From Actinokineospora pegani (lineage in GTDB: Bacteria; Actinomycetota; Actinomycetes; Mycobacteriales; Pseudonocardiaceae): a stretch of 57,074 nt of DNA. Numbering within the stretch: the first letter of the stretch is position 1; the number at the start of each line of letters is the position of its first letter. The translations under genes and the position numbers were made by a program. Location of the stretch: contig NZ_WHOL01000099.1 in assembly GCF_009745975.1 (NCBI RefSeq), positions 1 through 57,074 on the forward strand, given 5' to 3'. Below the pieces are notes generated by a model. It was given only the letters and a program-made list of their open reading frames with translations, was not told the DNA's origin and did no database searches. This document shows positions 1 through 8,640 of this stretch, piece after piece.

Positions 1-1023
1 CTCGACCTTGAGGTTGCCGACGGGGAGTTTCTCGTGCTGGTTGGTCCGTCCGGGTCGGGTAAGTCGACCGCGTTGCGGATGCTCGCTGGGTTGGAGGATG
101 TCAACGAGGGCACGATCCGTATTGGTGAGCGGGATGTGACGAATGTGCCGCCGAAGGGGCGGGATATCGCGATGGTGTTCCAGTCGTATGCGTTGTATCC
201 GCACATGACTGTTGCTCAGAACATGGGTTTCGCGTTGAAGTTGCAGGGGTTGCCGAAGGTGGAGATCGCGGCGAAGGTGCTGGAGGCGGCGCGGCTGCTG
301 GATCTGGAGAAGTTCTTGGAGCGCAAGCCGAAGGCGCTTTCCGGTGGGCAGCGGCAGCGGGTGGCGATGGGGCGGGCGATCGTGCGGGATCCGGCGGTGT
401 TCTTGATGGATGAGCCGTTGTCGAATTTGGATGCGAAGTTGCGGGTGGAGACGCGGGCGAACATCGCTGCGTTGCAGCGTCGGTTGGGTACGACGACGAT
501 TTATGTGACGCATGATCAGGTTGAGGCGATGACGATGGGGCATCGGGTGGCGGTGCTCAAGGATGGGTTGTTGCAGCAGTGTGACACGCCGCGGGCGTTG
601 TATGACCGGCCTGCGAACGCGTTCGTGGCGGGGTTCATCGGCTCGCCCGCGATGAACCTCGTCGAGGTCCCCGTGCGCGCCGACGGGGTCAGCCTCGGCG
701 GCCTCGATGTCGCGCTGCCGCGCGAATCCGCCGCCGCTGTCGCGAAGGCGGGCACCGACCGGGTCACTGTCGGCGTCCGGCCGGAATCGCTCGCCTTGTC
801 GCCCTCGGGCACCGAGAACGCGTTCGAGCTGGTCGTGGAACTGGTCGAGGAGTTGGGCGCCGACGCGCTGGTGCACGGTTCGGTGCGGGACTCCGACCAG
901 CGCCTGGTCATGCGCGTCGACGGCCGGACCCCGCCCGCGCTGGCGCAGACCGTCACCGTGGCCATCCGCGACGCCGCCGAACTGCACGTCTTCCACCCCC
1001 AGACCGGCGAACGCCTGGCGTGA
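1..1023 (+). CDS. sugar ABC transporter ATP-binding protein (MsmK/UgpC/MalK type), 5' end outside the window
   Basis: The reading frame is open from base 1, so the gene starts upstream and about 340 residues are present. Walker A (GPSGSGKST) is at the start, the signature LSGGQRQR near nt 340, Walker B (FLMDEP) near nt 400 and the switch His (YVTHDQ) near nt 505. The C-terminal 130 residues form the TOBE-like regulatory domain of ATPases that drive carbohydrate importers. Such an ATPase often serves several sugar permeases. The LacI regulator and alpha-glucosidase next to it suggest maltose-type oligosaccharides, but no permease is visible. Codon use changes abruptly near nt 640: before it many codons end in T or in TTG/GGG, and after it G/C third positions dominate. 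This suggests a mosaic origin. Confidence 0.9.
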   Translation, partial: LDLEVADGEFLVLVGPSGSGKSTALRMLAGLEDVNEGTIRIGERDVTNVPPKGRDIAMVFQSYALYPHMTVAQNMGFALKLQGLPKVEIAAKVLEAARLLDLEKFLERKPKALSGGQRQRVAMGRAIVRDPAVFLMDEPLSNLDAKLRVETRANIAALQRRLGTTTIYVTHDQVEAMTMGHRVAVLKDGLLQQCDTPRALYDRPANAFVAGFIGSPAMNLVEVPVRADGVSLGGLDVALPRESAAAVAKAGTDRVTVGVRPESLALSPSGTENAFELVVELVEELGADALVHGSVRDSDQRLVMRVDGRTPPALAQTVTVAIRDAAELHVFHPQTGERLA

Positions 1024-1031
1024 CAGACCGG

Positions 1032-1064
1032 ACGCCCCCGCGAACTCGAGCCTCGCGGGGGCGT
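1032..1064. terminator. bidirectional hairpin terminator between convergent genes
   Basis: A perfect 12-bp inverted repeat, acgcccccgcga at 1032-1043 and tcgcgggggcgt at 1053-1064, has a 9-nt loop. It starts 8 bases after the ABC ATPase stop and ends 7 bases before the end of the convergent LacI gene, so it can serve both. There is no clear U-tract, as is common in actinomycetes. Confidence 0.75.
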
Positions 1065-1071
1065 GCGACCC

Positions 1072-2109
1072 TCAAGCCCTGGCACCGCCCGCCGCGGCTG
1101 TCGAACCGCGCACGACCAGCTCCGGCATGAACACGTACTCCGCGTGCGGCGCGGGGTTGCCGGTGACCTCCTCCAGCAGCGCGTTGACCGCCGCCTGGCC
1201 CATCGCGTCCACCGGCTGGCGCAGCGTGGTGAGCGGCGGGTCGGCGAAGACGATGAGCGGGGAGTCGTCGAAGCCGACGACGGAGATGTCCCGGGGGACG
1301 GTCAGGCCGCGCTGGCGGGCGGCGCGGATGGCGCCGAAGGCCATCAGGTCGCTGCCGCAGACGATGGCGGTGCAGCCGCGGTCGATGAGGGCGCCCGCCG
1401 CGGCCTGTCCACCCTCGACGGTGAACAGCGAGTGCTGGATGAAGCCCTCTGCCTGCTCGACCGACAACGGCAGCGCGGTGCGCAGGTGCTGGACGAAACC
1501 CTCGATCTTGCGCACGACGGGGACGTAGCGGCGCGGGCCCACGGCGAGGCCGATCCGCTCGTGCCCCAGCTCCACCAGGTGCTGCACCGCCAGCCGCATG
1601 GCCGAGCGGTCGTCGGCGGAGACGAACGGGGCGGACACCTTCTCGGTGTAGCCGTTGATCATCACGAACGGCACGCCCCGGCCCGCGAGCCGCACGTACC
1701 GGTCCATGTCCGCGGTCGAGTCCGCGTGCAGGCCGGAGACGTAGATGATCCCGTTGACGCCCCGGTCGACCAGGGTGCCGGTCAGCTCGTCCTCGGTCGA
1801 CCCGCCGGGGCTCTGCGTGCACAGCACCGGCGTGTACCCGTCGCGGGTCAGGACCTGCTCGATCACCTGCGCGAAGGCGGGGAAGATCGGGTTGCTCAGC
1901 TCGGGGGTGATCACCCCGATCAGCCCGGCGCTGCGCGTTCGCAGCCGGGCAGGCCGTTCGTAGCCGAGGGTGTCCAGCGCGGCCAGCACCCGCTGGCGGG
2001 TCGTGGTGGACACGCCCGCCTTGCCGTTGAGGACGCGGCTGACCGTGGCCTCGCTGACCCCCGCCTGCGCGGCGATGTCGCTGAGCCGGGCGCCCGCGCC
2101 CTGCGCCAC
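1072..2109 (-). CDS. LacI family transcriptional regulator
   Basis: This 345-residue protein has the standard LacI layout. An N-terminal helix-turn-helix (LSDIAAQAGVSEATVSRVLNG, residues about 9-29) and hinge are followed by a periplasmic-binding-protein-like effector domain from about residue 60, with VVGFDDSP and the TTLRQP motif near the end. The start is a GTG only one base after the stop of the alpha-glucosidase gene, so the two are translationally coupled. The likely role is repression of this sugar operon in response to an oligosaccharide. A LacI-type palindrome lies 58 bases upstream of the glucosidase start. The effector cannot be read from the sequence. Confidence 0.92.
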   Translation of the reverse strand: MAQGAGARLSDIAAQAGVSEATVSRVLNGKAGVSTTTRQRVLAALDTLGYERPARLRTRSAGLIGVITPELSNPIFPAFAQVIEQVLTRDGYTPVLCTQSPGGSTEDELTGTLVDRGVNGIIYVSGLHADSTADMDRYVRLAGRGVPFVMINGYTEKVSAPFVSADDRSAMRLAVQHLVELGHERIGLAVGPRRYVPVVRKIEGFVQHLRTALPLSVEQAEGFIQHSLFTVEGGQAAAGALIDRGCTAIVCGSDLMAFGAIRAARQRGLTVPRDISVVGFDDSPLIVFADPPLTTLRQPVDAMGQAAVNALLEEVTGNPAPHAEYVFMPELVVRGSTAAAGGARA

Positions 2110-2110
2110 G

Positions 2111-3682
2111 TCAGGACTCCCACCACACCGCGGTGTCCCGCGGCAGCACCAGGTCCGCGCCGTCGTGGGCGTACTCGCCCGAGGCCAGCAGCACCGCGCC
2201 CGCGGGCAGCCGGGCGGGCTCGGCGCCCAGGTTCACCGCGCAGTGCAGGGTCCGCCCGCCCGCCGTGCGGCTGAACCACAGCAGCGGCGCGTCGGCGTCC
2301 TGCCAGCGCAGGGTGTCCCCGGCGCCCAGCGCCGGGTGCTCGCGGCGGATCGCCAGCGCGCCCCGGTACAGCTCCAGGGTCGAGCCCTCGGCGCCGGTCT
2401 GCGCCTCGACCGACAGCCCCGCCCAGGCCGCGGGCTGCGGCAGCCACGGCGTCGACCCGTCCGGGCCGAACCCGAGCGCGGAACCGCCCGCGCCCCAGGG
2501 GATCGGGACGCGGCAGCCGTCGCGGCCGCGGTCGGTGCGCCCGGAGCGCTCCCACGTCGGGTCCTGCAACAGGTCCTCGGGCAGGTCGAGCACCTCCTCC
2601 AGGCCCAGCTCCTCGCCCTGGTACAGGTAGACCGAACCGGGCAGCGCCAGCATCAGCAGCGTCGCCGCCCTGGCCCGGCGCACACCCTCGGCGCCGCCGC
2701 CGTAGCGGGTCGCGTGCCGGTGGACGTCGTGGTTGGACAGCACCCAGGTCGCGGGGGCGCCGATCGGGCGCACGGCCGCCAGCGACGAGTCGATGACCTC
2801 GCGCAGCGCCGGGGCCGCCCACGCGGTGGCGAGGAAGTGGAAGTTGAAGGCCGTGTGCAGCTCGTCCGGGCGCAGGTAGCGCGCCAGCCGCTCCGGGGTG
2901 GACGTCCACGCCTCGGCCACCGCGACCCGGGTCGGCTCGTAGGAGTCGAGGACCTCGCGCCAGTCGCGGTAGATCTCGTGCACGCCGTCCTGGTCGAAGT
3001 AGGGCAGCGGCCGGGTGTCGAGCAGCCGGTGCTGCCTGGTCTCGCCCACGTCGGGCAGGCCGTCCTGCTTGACCATGCCGTGCGCGACGTCGATGCGGAA
3101 GCCGTCGACGCCCAGGTCGAGCCAGAACCGCAGCACGTCGAGGAACTCGGCCCGCACCTCGGGGTTGTGCCAGTTGAGGTCGGGCTGCGTGGGGTCGAAC
3201 AGGTGCAGGTACCACTGCCCGTCGGGCAGCCGCGTCCACGCGCCGCCGCCGAACACCGATTCCCAGTCGTTGGGCGGGTTCTCGCCGCTGTCGCGGAAGA
3301 CGTAGCGCTCGCGCGCGGCGGAGCCCGGCTCGGCGGCGACCGCCTCCTGGAACCACCTGTGCCGCGCGGAGGTGTGGTTCGGGACGATGTCGACGATGAC
3401 CTTGAGGCCCTGCCGGTGCGCCTGGGCGACCAGCTCGCGGGCGTCGTCGAGGGTGCCCAGGGTCGGGTCGACGTCGCGGTAGTCGGCGACGTCGTAGCCG
3501 CCGTCGGCCATCGGCGAGGTGTAGAACGGCGTGATCCACAGGGCGTCGACGCCCAGGCCCGACAGGTGCGGCAGCCGCGCGGTGATGCCGGGCAGGTCGC
3601 CGATCCCGTCACCGTCGCTGTCGGCGAAGCTGCGCACGTACACCTGGTAGATGACCGCGTCGCGCCACCAGTCGCCAGTCAT
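2111..3682 (-). CDS. GH13 alpha-glucosidase / oligo-1,6-glucosidase
   Basis: This 523-residue cytoplasmic protein has no signal peptide. It begins with WWRDAVIYQVYVRSFADSDGDGIGDL, the hallmark opening of the GH13 alpha-glucosidase/trehalose-synthase branch. The (beta/alpha)8 catalytic residues are visible: nucleophile Asp in GFRIDVAHG, acid/base Glu in VAVAEAWT and stabilising Asp in LSNHDVHR. VDIVPNHTS is the first conserved region. It would hydrolyse alpha-glucosidic bonds of imported oligosaccharides to glucose. It is the first gene of a two-gene operon with the LacI regulator. Isomaltase versus maltase specificity is uncertain. Confidence 0.92.
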   Translation of the reverse strand: MTGDWWRDAVIYQVYVRSFADSDGDGIGDLPGITARLPHLSGLGVDALWITPFYTSPMADGGYDVADYRDVDPTLGTLDDARELVAQAHRQGLKVIVDIVPNHTSARHRWFQEAVAAEPGSAARERYVFRDSGENPPNDWESVFGGGAWTRLPDGQWYLHLFDPTQPDLNWHNPEVRAEFLDVLRFWLDLGVDGFRIDVAHGMVKQDGLPDVGETRQHRLLDTRPLPYFDQDGVHEIYRDWREVLDSYEPTRVAVAEAWTSTPERLARYLRPDELHTAFNFHFLATAWAAPALREVIDSSLAAVRPIGAPATWVLSNHDVHRHATRYGGGAEGVRRARAATLLMLALPGSVYLYQGEELGLEEVLDLPEDLLQDPTWERSGRTDRGRDGCRVPIPWGAGGSALGFGPDGSTPWLPQPAAWAGLSVEAQTGAEGSTLELYRGALAIRREHPALGAGDTLRWQDADAPLLWFSRTAGGRTLHCAVNLGAEPARLPAGAVLLASGEYAHDGADLVLPRDTAVWWES

Positions 3683-3739
3683 GGCACCCCTCTTCCCCGA
3701 GCTCGCGTCCGGCCGACGCTAGCAGCGGGTCAGACGCGG

Positions 3740-3753
3740 TGAAAGCGCTTTCA
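3740..3753. promoter_or_regulatory. LacI-type operator palindrome
   Basis: tgaaagcgctttca is a perfect 14-bp palindrome with the central CG step typical of LacI/CcpA/MalR-family sites. It lies 58 bases upstream of the glucosidase start. A second shorter palindrome, cttgcgcaag, follows at 3759-3768. The natural binder is the LacI protein encoded two genes downstream. The rest of 3683-4021 contains no gene that I can support. Confidence 0.65.
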
Positions 3754-4021
3754 GCGCCCTTGCGCAAGCCCTGCGCAGACCGGTGCCCGTTCGGGGGTCC
3801 GACGCCGCCCGGGCGGTGCCCGGCCGCCCAAGCTGAGCAACAGTCGCGACTGGGCGTGTCGAATGGCGACATCGCAGTTAGGCCAATAGTGTCCCTTTAC
3901 CGTCGCGCAACGGGTCAATGGAACAGGATGTAACCAAATCAGGTGATCTTGTTCATCCTTTCGTGACCCCCGGGCGGTGTCCGTTCGGGAATCCTGGACC
4001 GGTAAAGGGAGGGGGACGCCG

Positions 4022-4231
4022 ATGTACGGCCAGCAGGATCCGGAGCCCGCCGCCGTCGACCCGGCGGACGGCCCGACGATCACCTCCCGGCAGGACGCCG
4101 CCCAGGCCCTGGTCCGCTACTTCCTGGCCAACGCCGACGCGAACAACCACGAGGCCAACGACGACCTGGTCCAGGAACTGCGCCGCCGCGCACCCCGGTC
4201 GCTGCCCGCCCAGCGCCGCGACGACCTCTGA
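4022..4231 (+). CDS. small hypothetical protein (69 aa)
   Basis: The ATG at 4022 was chosen because a GGAGGG Shine-Dalgarno sequence sits at about 4008-4013, and an upstream in-frame start at 3977 has none. The protein is acidic and soluble, with a helical middle (QDAAQALVRYFLANADANNHEANDDLVQEL split over two short runs) and no membrane segment. It ends 7 bases before the convergent phosphodiesterase gene. I do not recognise a family. The ribosome binding site and codon use make it a plausible gene, with unknown function. Confidence 0.55.
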   Translation: MYGQQDPEPAAVDPADGPTITSRQDAAQALVRYFLANADANNHEANDDLVQELRRRAPRSLPAQRRDDL

Positions 4232-4238
4232 CCCCGTC

Positions 4239-5360
4239 TCAGGCGTCGTGGCCGAGCAGGGGGACGAGCTGCTCGGCGCTGGTGAACGAGCCGTGCTGCC
4301 CCACGACCGCGGACATCAGCGGCTCGACCGAGGACCGGGTGATCACCGCGGTGCCGGTCGTGGCGACCACCAGGTCCCCGATCCGCCCCGCGACGCGCGG
4401 CGAGACCCTGGGCCCGAACCACCCCGCCGCGACGGCCTCCTCGCGCGTGCGGACCTCCGCGTGCTCGCCCAGGTGGGAGCGCCAGGTCGCCAGGACGTCG
4501 TCCCGCGCGCCCGGTGCGGTGTGCACGAGCCGGACCCGGGGTTCGCCGGTGACGAGGTCGACCCCGTCGAGCAGGTCCGGGGTCGTGTCGAGGTCCGTGC
4601 GGTGCCCCGCTGAGACCATCCCGTGGTCGGCGGTCACCAGCAGGCGCGCCCCCGGCGGCAGGTCCTCGGCGATGCCCGCGGCGATCCGGTCGACGACGGC
4701 GAGCTGGCGCCGCCACTGGGCGCTGCCCGGCCCGTAGACGTGCCCCAGGAAGTCGAGGTCGGCGTGGTAGGCGTAGCAGAAGACCTGCCCCGGCGAGCAC
4801 AGCGCGGCGCGGGCGCCTTCCACCAGGTCGCCCACCGCGTGGACACCGACCATGGCCCCACCCCGGAAGGCCGCCCGGCTCAGGCCGCTCGCCGTGTGCG
4901 CGGCGGGCTGCACCACCCGGACGTCGACCCCCGCCGCCCGCGCGCGCTCGAAGGCCGTCGTCACGGGCTGGACGTCTTCCGGCCGCAGCGCGTCCCGCAG
5001 GTCGACCGCCGTCCCGTGCCGGTGCCACCGCAGGGCGTCCAGGACCTCCCCGCCGACCGCGAACGCCATGCCCACGATGCCGCTCTCGCCCGGGGGCAGG
5101 CCGGTGCCTATCGCGGTCAGGCTGCTCGCGGTGGTGGCGGGGAAGCCCGCGGTGATGGGCCCGCCGGGGAGCGCGGCGAGGAACGGCGCGACGTCTCGGT
5201 GCCGCTGGAGCAGTTCCCACCCCAGGCCGTCGACCAGCAGCAGGCAGACCGCGCGGACCGGTGTCATGGCGAGCGGGTTGGCCATGCCCGCCACCCCGAG
5301 CGAGGCCAGCGCGGACGGGGTGACGTCGGACAGCGCGGCCGTGCCGTAGCGGGGGATCAC
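4239..5360 (-). CDS. nucleotide pyrophosphatase/phosphodiesterase-like protein (alkaline phosphatase superfamily)
   Basis: With the GTG at 5360 the protein has 373 residues and starts MIPRYGT, which matches where relatives usually begin. An ATG at 5387 would add 9 residues. The metal-binding and nucleophile regions are visible: LLLVDGLGW (Asp), GFPATTASSLTAIGTG (Thr nucleophile region), YHADLDFLGH (Asp/His) and VTADHGM (Asp-His). Members hydrolyse phosphodiester or pyrophosphate bonds, but the substrate here is unknown. No signal peptide is seen, so it is probably cytoplasmic. It is divergent from the P-loop kinase with almost no intergenic space, so at least one of the two transcripts may be leaderless. 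Confidence 0.82.
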   Translation of the reverse strand: MIPRYGTAALSDVTPSALASLGVAGMANPLAMTPVRAVCLLLVDGLGWELLQRHRDVAPFLAALPGGPITAGFPATTASSLTAIGTGLPPGESGIVGMAFAVGGEVLDALRWHRHGTAVDLRDALRPEDVQPVTTAFERARAAGVDVRVVQPAAHTASGLSRAAFRGGAMVGVHAVGDLVEGARAALCSPGQVFCYAYHADLDFLGHVYGPGSAQWRRQLAVVDRIAAGIAEDLPPGARLLVTADHGMVSAGHRTDLDTTPDLLDGVDLVTGEPRVRLVHTAPGARDDVLATWRSHLGEHAEVRTREEAVAAGWFGPRVSPRVAGRIGDLVVATTGTAVITRSSVEPLMSAVVGQHGSFTSAEQLVPLLGHDA

Positions 5361-5385
5361 GGGGGCGGGTGGTAGACAAGGGTTC

Positions 5386-5928
5386 ATGGTTGATGTCGAT
5401 ACCACGCCAGCGCCGTCGGTGTACCTGGTCGTCGGGATTCCCGGCAGCGGGAAGTCGACCGTGGCCAGGGAGCTGGCTGGGCGTTTCCCGCGCGGCGCGC
5501 ACATCGAGTGCGACCTGGTGCAGGGCATGATCGTGGCGGGCGCGCGGTCGCCGGTGCCCGAGGGGGACGCGGAGGCGGACCGGCAGTTGCTGCTGCGGGC
5601 GCGCAACGCCTCGGTGCTGGCCCGCAGCTTCCACGCGGCCGGGGTCGTGCCGGTGATCGACGACGTGGTGGTGCGGGCGGAGCACCTGGACTACTACCGG
5701 CGGCAGTTGAAGGGGCTGCCGGTGCGGTTGGTGGTGTTGGCGCCGGAGCCTGGGGTGGCGGCGCGGCGGATCGCCGAGCGGGACAAGGAGTTGGCGGACG
5801 ACTGGGGGTTCCTCGATGCGATCATGCGCGAGGAGATCGCCGACCACGGTCGGTGGATCGACTCGTCGACCATGACTGTGGAGCAGACGGTGCTGATCGC
5901 GTTGTCCGATCGCAGTATGCGGCTGTAG
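5386..5928 (+). CDS. P-loop ATPase / small-molecule kinase-like protein
   Basis: This 180-residue protein has an early Walker A (GIPGSGKST, residues about 17-25), an acidic segment VIDDVVV that could act as the second metal-binding region, and a C-terminal helical region with the Arg-rich lid-like AARRIAERDKEL. The size and layout fit the AAA_33/chloramphenicol-phosphotransferase-like kinases. The substrate cannot be told. The ATG at 5386 overlaps the possible ATG of the divergent phosphodiesterase gene (bases 5385-5388, CATG). No Shine-Dalgarno sequence is obvious, which again points to leaderless translation. Confidence 0.8.
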   Translation: MVDVDTTPAPSVYLVVGIPGSGKSTVARELAGRFPRGAHIECDLVQGMIVAGARSPVPEGDAEADRQLLLRARNASVLARSFHAAGVVPVIDDVVVRAEHLDYYRRQLKGLPVRLVVLAPEPGVAARRIAERDKELADDWGFLDAIMREEIADHGRWIDSSTMTVEQTVLIALSDRSMRL

Positions 5929-6003
5929 AGGGCGTGGGAGTGCCTGCTTGAGGGTGCCCCGCTTGATCTCCGTCAGTCCTGGGCTGCGAGGTGCGGGCGG
6001 ACG

Positions 6004-7395
6004 TCAATCCACTGTGGATTCCCTTACCTCCGCGTACCTGGCGCGCACGGCCGGTTCGCAGGGGGCCTCGTGGGTCGAGGCGTGTGCGGTGGCCCAGAGC
6101 GGCGGTTCCTCCCCGCCGGTGAGGAGCCAGGCCGCTTGGCGGGCGGCGCCCTCCGCGGCGTACTCGGCTGGGGTGGGGACCACCACCGGCCTGCCGAGGA
6201 TGGTGGGGGCCAGGGTGCGGATGGCGGTCGAGCGGGCGCCGCCGCCCACCAGGACCACCCGGTTGGCCGCCACGCCCGCGGTCGTCAGGGCGTCCAGGCC
6301 GTCGGCCAGGCCGCAGAGGACGCCTTCCACCGCCGCGCGGGCCAGGTGGGCGGGCGTGCTGGTGGCCAGGGTCAATCCGTGCAGGGCGCCGCGGGCCGTG
6401 GGGCGGTTGGGGGTGCGCTCGCCTTCCAGGTAGGGCAGGAAGACCAGGCCGCCCGCGCCCGCGGGGGCGCTCAGGGCCAGGTCGCTGAGTTCGTCCAGGG
6501 TCACGCCGAGGATGGTGCGGGTGGCGGTGAGGACCCGGGCGGCGTTGAGGGTGCAGACCAGGGGCAGGTAGCGGCCCGCGGCGTCGGCGAAGCCCGCGAT
6601 GGTGCCGGTGGGGTCGGCGGTCGGGGTCTCGCTGACGGCGAAGACGGTGCCCGAGGTGCCGATGGACACCACGACGTCGCCGGGGCCTGCGCCGACGCCC
6701 AGGGCCACGGCGGCGTTGTCGCCCATGCCCGCGCCCAGGCGCGTTGGGCCGTGGGCGCCCGCCTGGTCGGCCGGGGCGACGACGCGCGGCACCGAGGCGG
6801 TGTGGCCCAGGGCCAGTTCCAGGTGCTCGGGCAGGTACCGGCCGGTCTGGGGGGCGAAGTAGCCGGTGCCGCTGGCGTCGCTGCGGTCGGTGGTGAGGGT
6901 GTCGAGGCCCTCGGCGCCGGACAGCCGCCAGGTCAGCCAGTCGTGCGGGAGGGCGACGGCGGCGACCCGGGCCGCGTTGTCCGGCTCGTTGTCGCGCAGC
7001 CAGCGCAGCTTGGTCGCGGTGAACGACGCCGTGGGCACCGTGCCGCACGCCCGCGCCCACGCCGCCGGGCCGCCCAGCTCGTCGACCAGGTCCAGCGCGG
7101 ACGGCGCGGAGCGGGTGTCGTTCCACAGCAGCGCGTCCCGCACGACCTCGCCGCCCGCGTCCAGGGCGACCATGCCGTGCTGCTGCCCGGCGATCGACAG
7201 CGCCACCACGTCGTCGAGCCCGCCCGCGGCCTCGATGGCCCCGGTCAGCGCCGACCACCAGTGCCGGGGGTCGACCTCGGAGCCCTCGGGGTGCGGGGCC
7301 GAGCCGGAGCGGACCGCCGCGCCGGTCTCGGCGTCGCGCACGACGACCTTGCACGACTGGGTGGAGGAGTCGACCCCCGCGACCAGGGTGCTCAT
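6004..7395 (-). CDS. xylB: xylulokinase
   Basis: This 463-residue protein of the FGGY carbohydrate kinase family phosphorylates D-xylulose to xylulose 5-phosphate. N-terminal [13 protein letters not shown] is the phosphate-binding motif, [13 protein letters not shown] contains the xylulokinase-type substrate-binding segment, and [10 protein letters not shown] and the C-terminal VLVGGGARS complete the ATPase fold. Its ATG overlaps the xylA stop in the sequence ATGA (7392-7395), so translation is coupled. Xylose isomerase upstream and a divergent ROK regulator fix the role in xylose catabolism. Confidence 0.95.
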   Translation of the reverse strand: MSTLVAGVDSSTQSCKVVVRDAETGAAVRSGSAPHPEGSEVDPRHWWSALTGAIEAAGGLDDVVALSIAGQQHGMVALDAGGEVVRDALLWNDTRSAPSALDLVDELGGPAAWARACGTVPTASFTATKLRWLRDNEPDNAARVAAVALPHDWLTWRLSGAEGLDTLTTDRSDASGTGYFAPQTGRYLPEHLELALGHTASVPRVVAPADQAGAHGPTRLGAGMGDNAAVALGVGAGPGDVVVSIGTSGTVFAVSETPTADPTGTIAGFADAAGRYLPLVCTLNAARVLTATRTILGVTLDELSDLALSAPAGAGGLVFLPYLEGERTPNRPTARGALHGLTLATSTPAHLARAAVEGVLCGLADGLDALTTAGVAANRVVLVGGGARSTAIRTLAPTILGRPVVVPTPAEYAAEGAARQAAWLLTGGEEPPLWATAHASTHEAPCEPAVRARYAEVRESTVD

Positions 7396-8552
7396 CCGCG
7401 CGCGCCCAGCAGGTGCTCGGTGGCCAACTGCGCCAGCGCCACGAACCCGTAGCCGCGCTCGGCGGCGACGGCCGGGTCCACGTCCTCCCCCGCCAGCAGG
7501 TCCGCGGCCGTCTCACCCGCGGACAGCGTCGGCGCCAGCATGTCGTCGACACCGGAGGCCGCCCGCGCGGCCTGGACCTCGGGGTCGGCCCGGAAGGCCG
7601 CCGCGCGCTCCCGCAGCAGCAGGTACATCCGCATGTTCGCCGCGGCCGACGCCCACACCCCGGTGACGTCCTCGGTGCGCGCGGGCTTGTAGTCGAAGTG
7701 CCGGGGGCCGTCGTAGCCCGCGGTCTCCAGCAGGTCGACCAGGAAGAACGCCGAGAGCAGGTCGCCGTGGCCGAAGACCATGTCCTGGTCGTAGCGCGGC
7801 CCCTTCTGCCCGTTGAGGTCGAGGTGGAACAGCTTGCCCGCCCACAGCGCCTGCGCGATGCCGTGCACGAAGTTCAGCCCGGCCATCTGCTCGTGGCCCA
7901 CCTCCGGGTTCACCCCGACGACGTCGCCGTGCTCGAGCTCGCCGATGAACGCCAGCGCGTGCCCGATGGTCGGCAGCAGGATGTCCCCGCGCGGCTCGTT
8001 GGGCTTGGGCTCCAGGGCCAGCCGCAGGTCGTGGCCCTGGGCCTTGACGTGCCCGGCGATGGTGTCGATGGCCTCGCGGTAGCGGTCGAAGGCGGCCCGG
8101 AAGTCCTTTGCGGAGTCGGTCTCCGAGCCCTCGCGCCCGCCCCACAGCACGAACGTCTTGGCGCCCAGCTCGGCGGCCAGCTCGACGTTGCGCAGCGCCT
8201 TGCGCAGGGCGAACCGGCGCACGTCGCGGTCGTTGCTGGTGAACGCGCCGTCCTTGAACACCGGGTGGGTGAACAGGTTCGTCGTCACCATCGGCACGGT
8301 CAGCCCGGTCTCGTCCAGGGCGGCGGTGAACCGCCCCAGGTGGCGGGCGCGCGCGCCCGCGTCGGAACCGAACGGGACCAGGTCGTCGTCGTGGAACGTG
8401 ACGCCCCACGCGCCCAGCTCGGCCAGCCGGTGCACGGCCTCGACCGGGTCGAGCGCGGGTCGGGTCGCGTCCCCGAACGGGTCGTTGGCGCGCCAGCCGA
8501 CGGTCCAGAGCCCGAAGCTGAACCTGTCCGCGGGTGTCGGGGGGTTGGGCAC
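7392..8552 (-). CDS. xylA: xylose isomerase
   Basis: This 386-residue protein has the length of actinobacterial class I xylose isomerases. It converts D-xylose to D-xylulose. Visible metal and substrate residues include [13 protein letters not shown] (Glu and Lys), [31 protein letters not shown] (Asp ligands) and HFDYKPAR near the C-terminus. [15 protein letters not shown] is the usual N-terminal signature. The start is a GTG with GGAGG six bases upstream on the minus strand. It is the promoter-proximal gene of xylA-xylB and is presumably repressed by the divergent ROK protein. Confidence 0.97.
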   Translation of the reverse strand: MPNPPTPADRFSFGLWTVGWRANDPFGDATRPALDPVEAVHRLAELGAWGVTFHDDDLVPFGSDAGARARHLGRFTAALDETGLTVPMVTTNLFTHPVFKDGAFTSNDRDVRRFALRKALRNVELAAELGAKTFVLWGGREGSETDSAKDFRAAFDRYREAIDTIAGHVKAQGHDLRLALEPKPNEPRGDILLPTIGHALAFIGELEHGDVVGVNPEVGHEQMAGLNFVHGIAQALWAGKLFHLDLNGQKGPRYDQDMVFGHGDLLSAFFLVDLLETAGYDGPRHFDYKPARTEDVTGVWASAAANMRMYLLLRERAAAFRADPEVQAARAASGVDDMLAPTLSAGETAADLLAGEDVDPAVAAERGYGFVALAQLATEHLLGARG

Positions 8553-8583
8553 CGTTGCCTCCGCCGGGTCGTTCCTGGTATTC

Positions 8584-8598
8584 GTTCAGTGGTTGAAC
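8584..8598. promoter_or_regulatory. putative XylR/ROK operator in the xylA-xylR divergent promoter
   Basis: The 88-bp region between the divergent xylA and ROK genes holds the inverted repeat gttca-gtggt-tgaac, followed by a partly repeating ttgaac-ttaa-tttgac block up to about 8608. It is the only AT-richer patch in this interval. Its position and the GTTCA/TGAAC half-sites fit autoregulated control by the ROK repressor. Confidence 0.5.
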
Positions 8599-8640
8599 TT
8601 AATTTGACCCGCTGGGGTCCGTCAAGGCTGGGGAGGCCGG

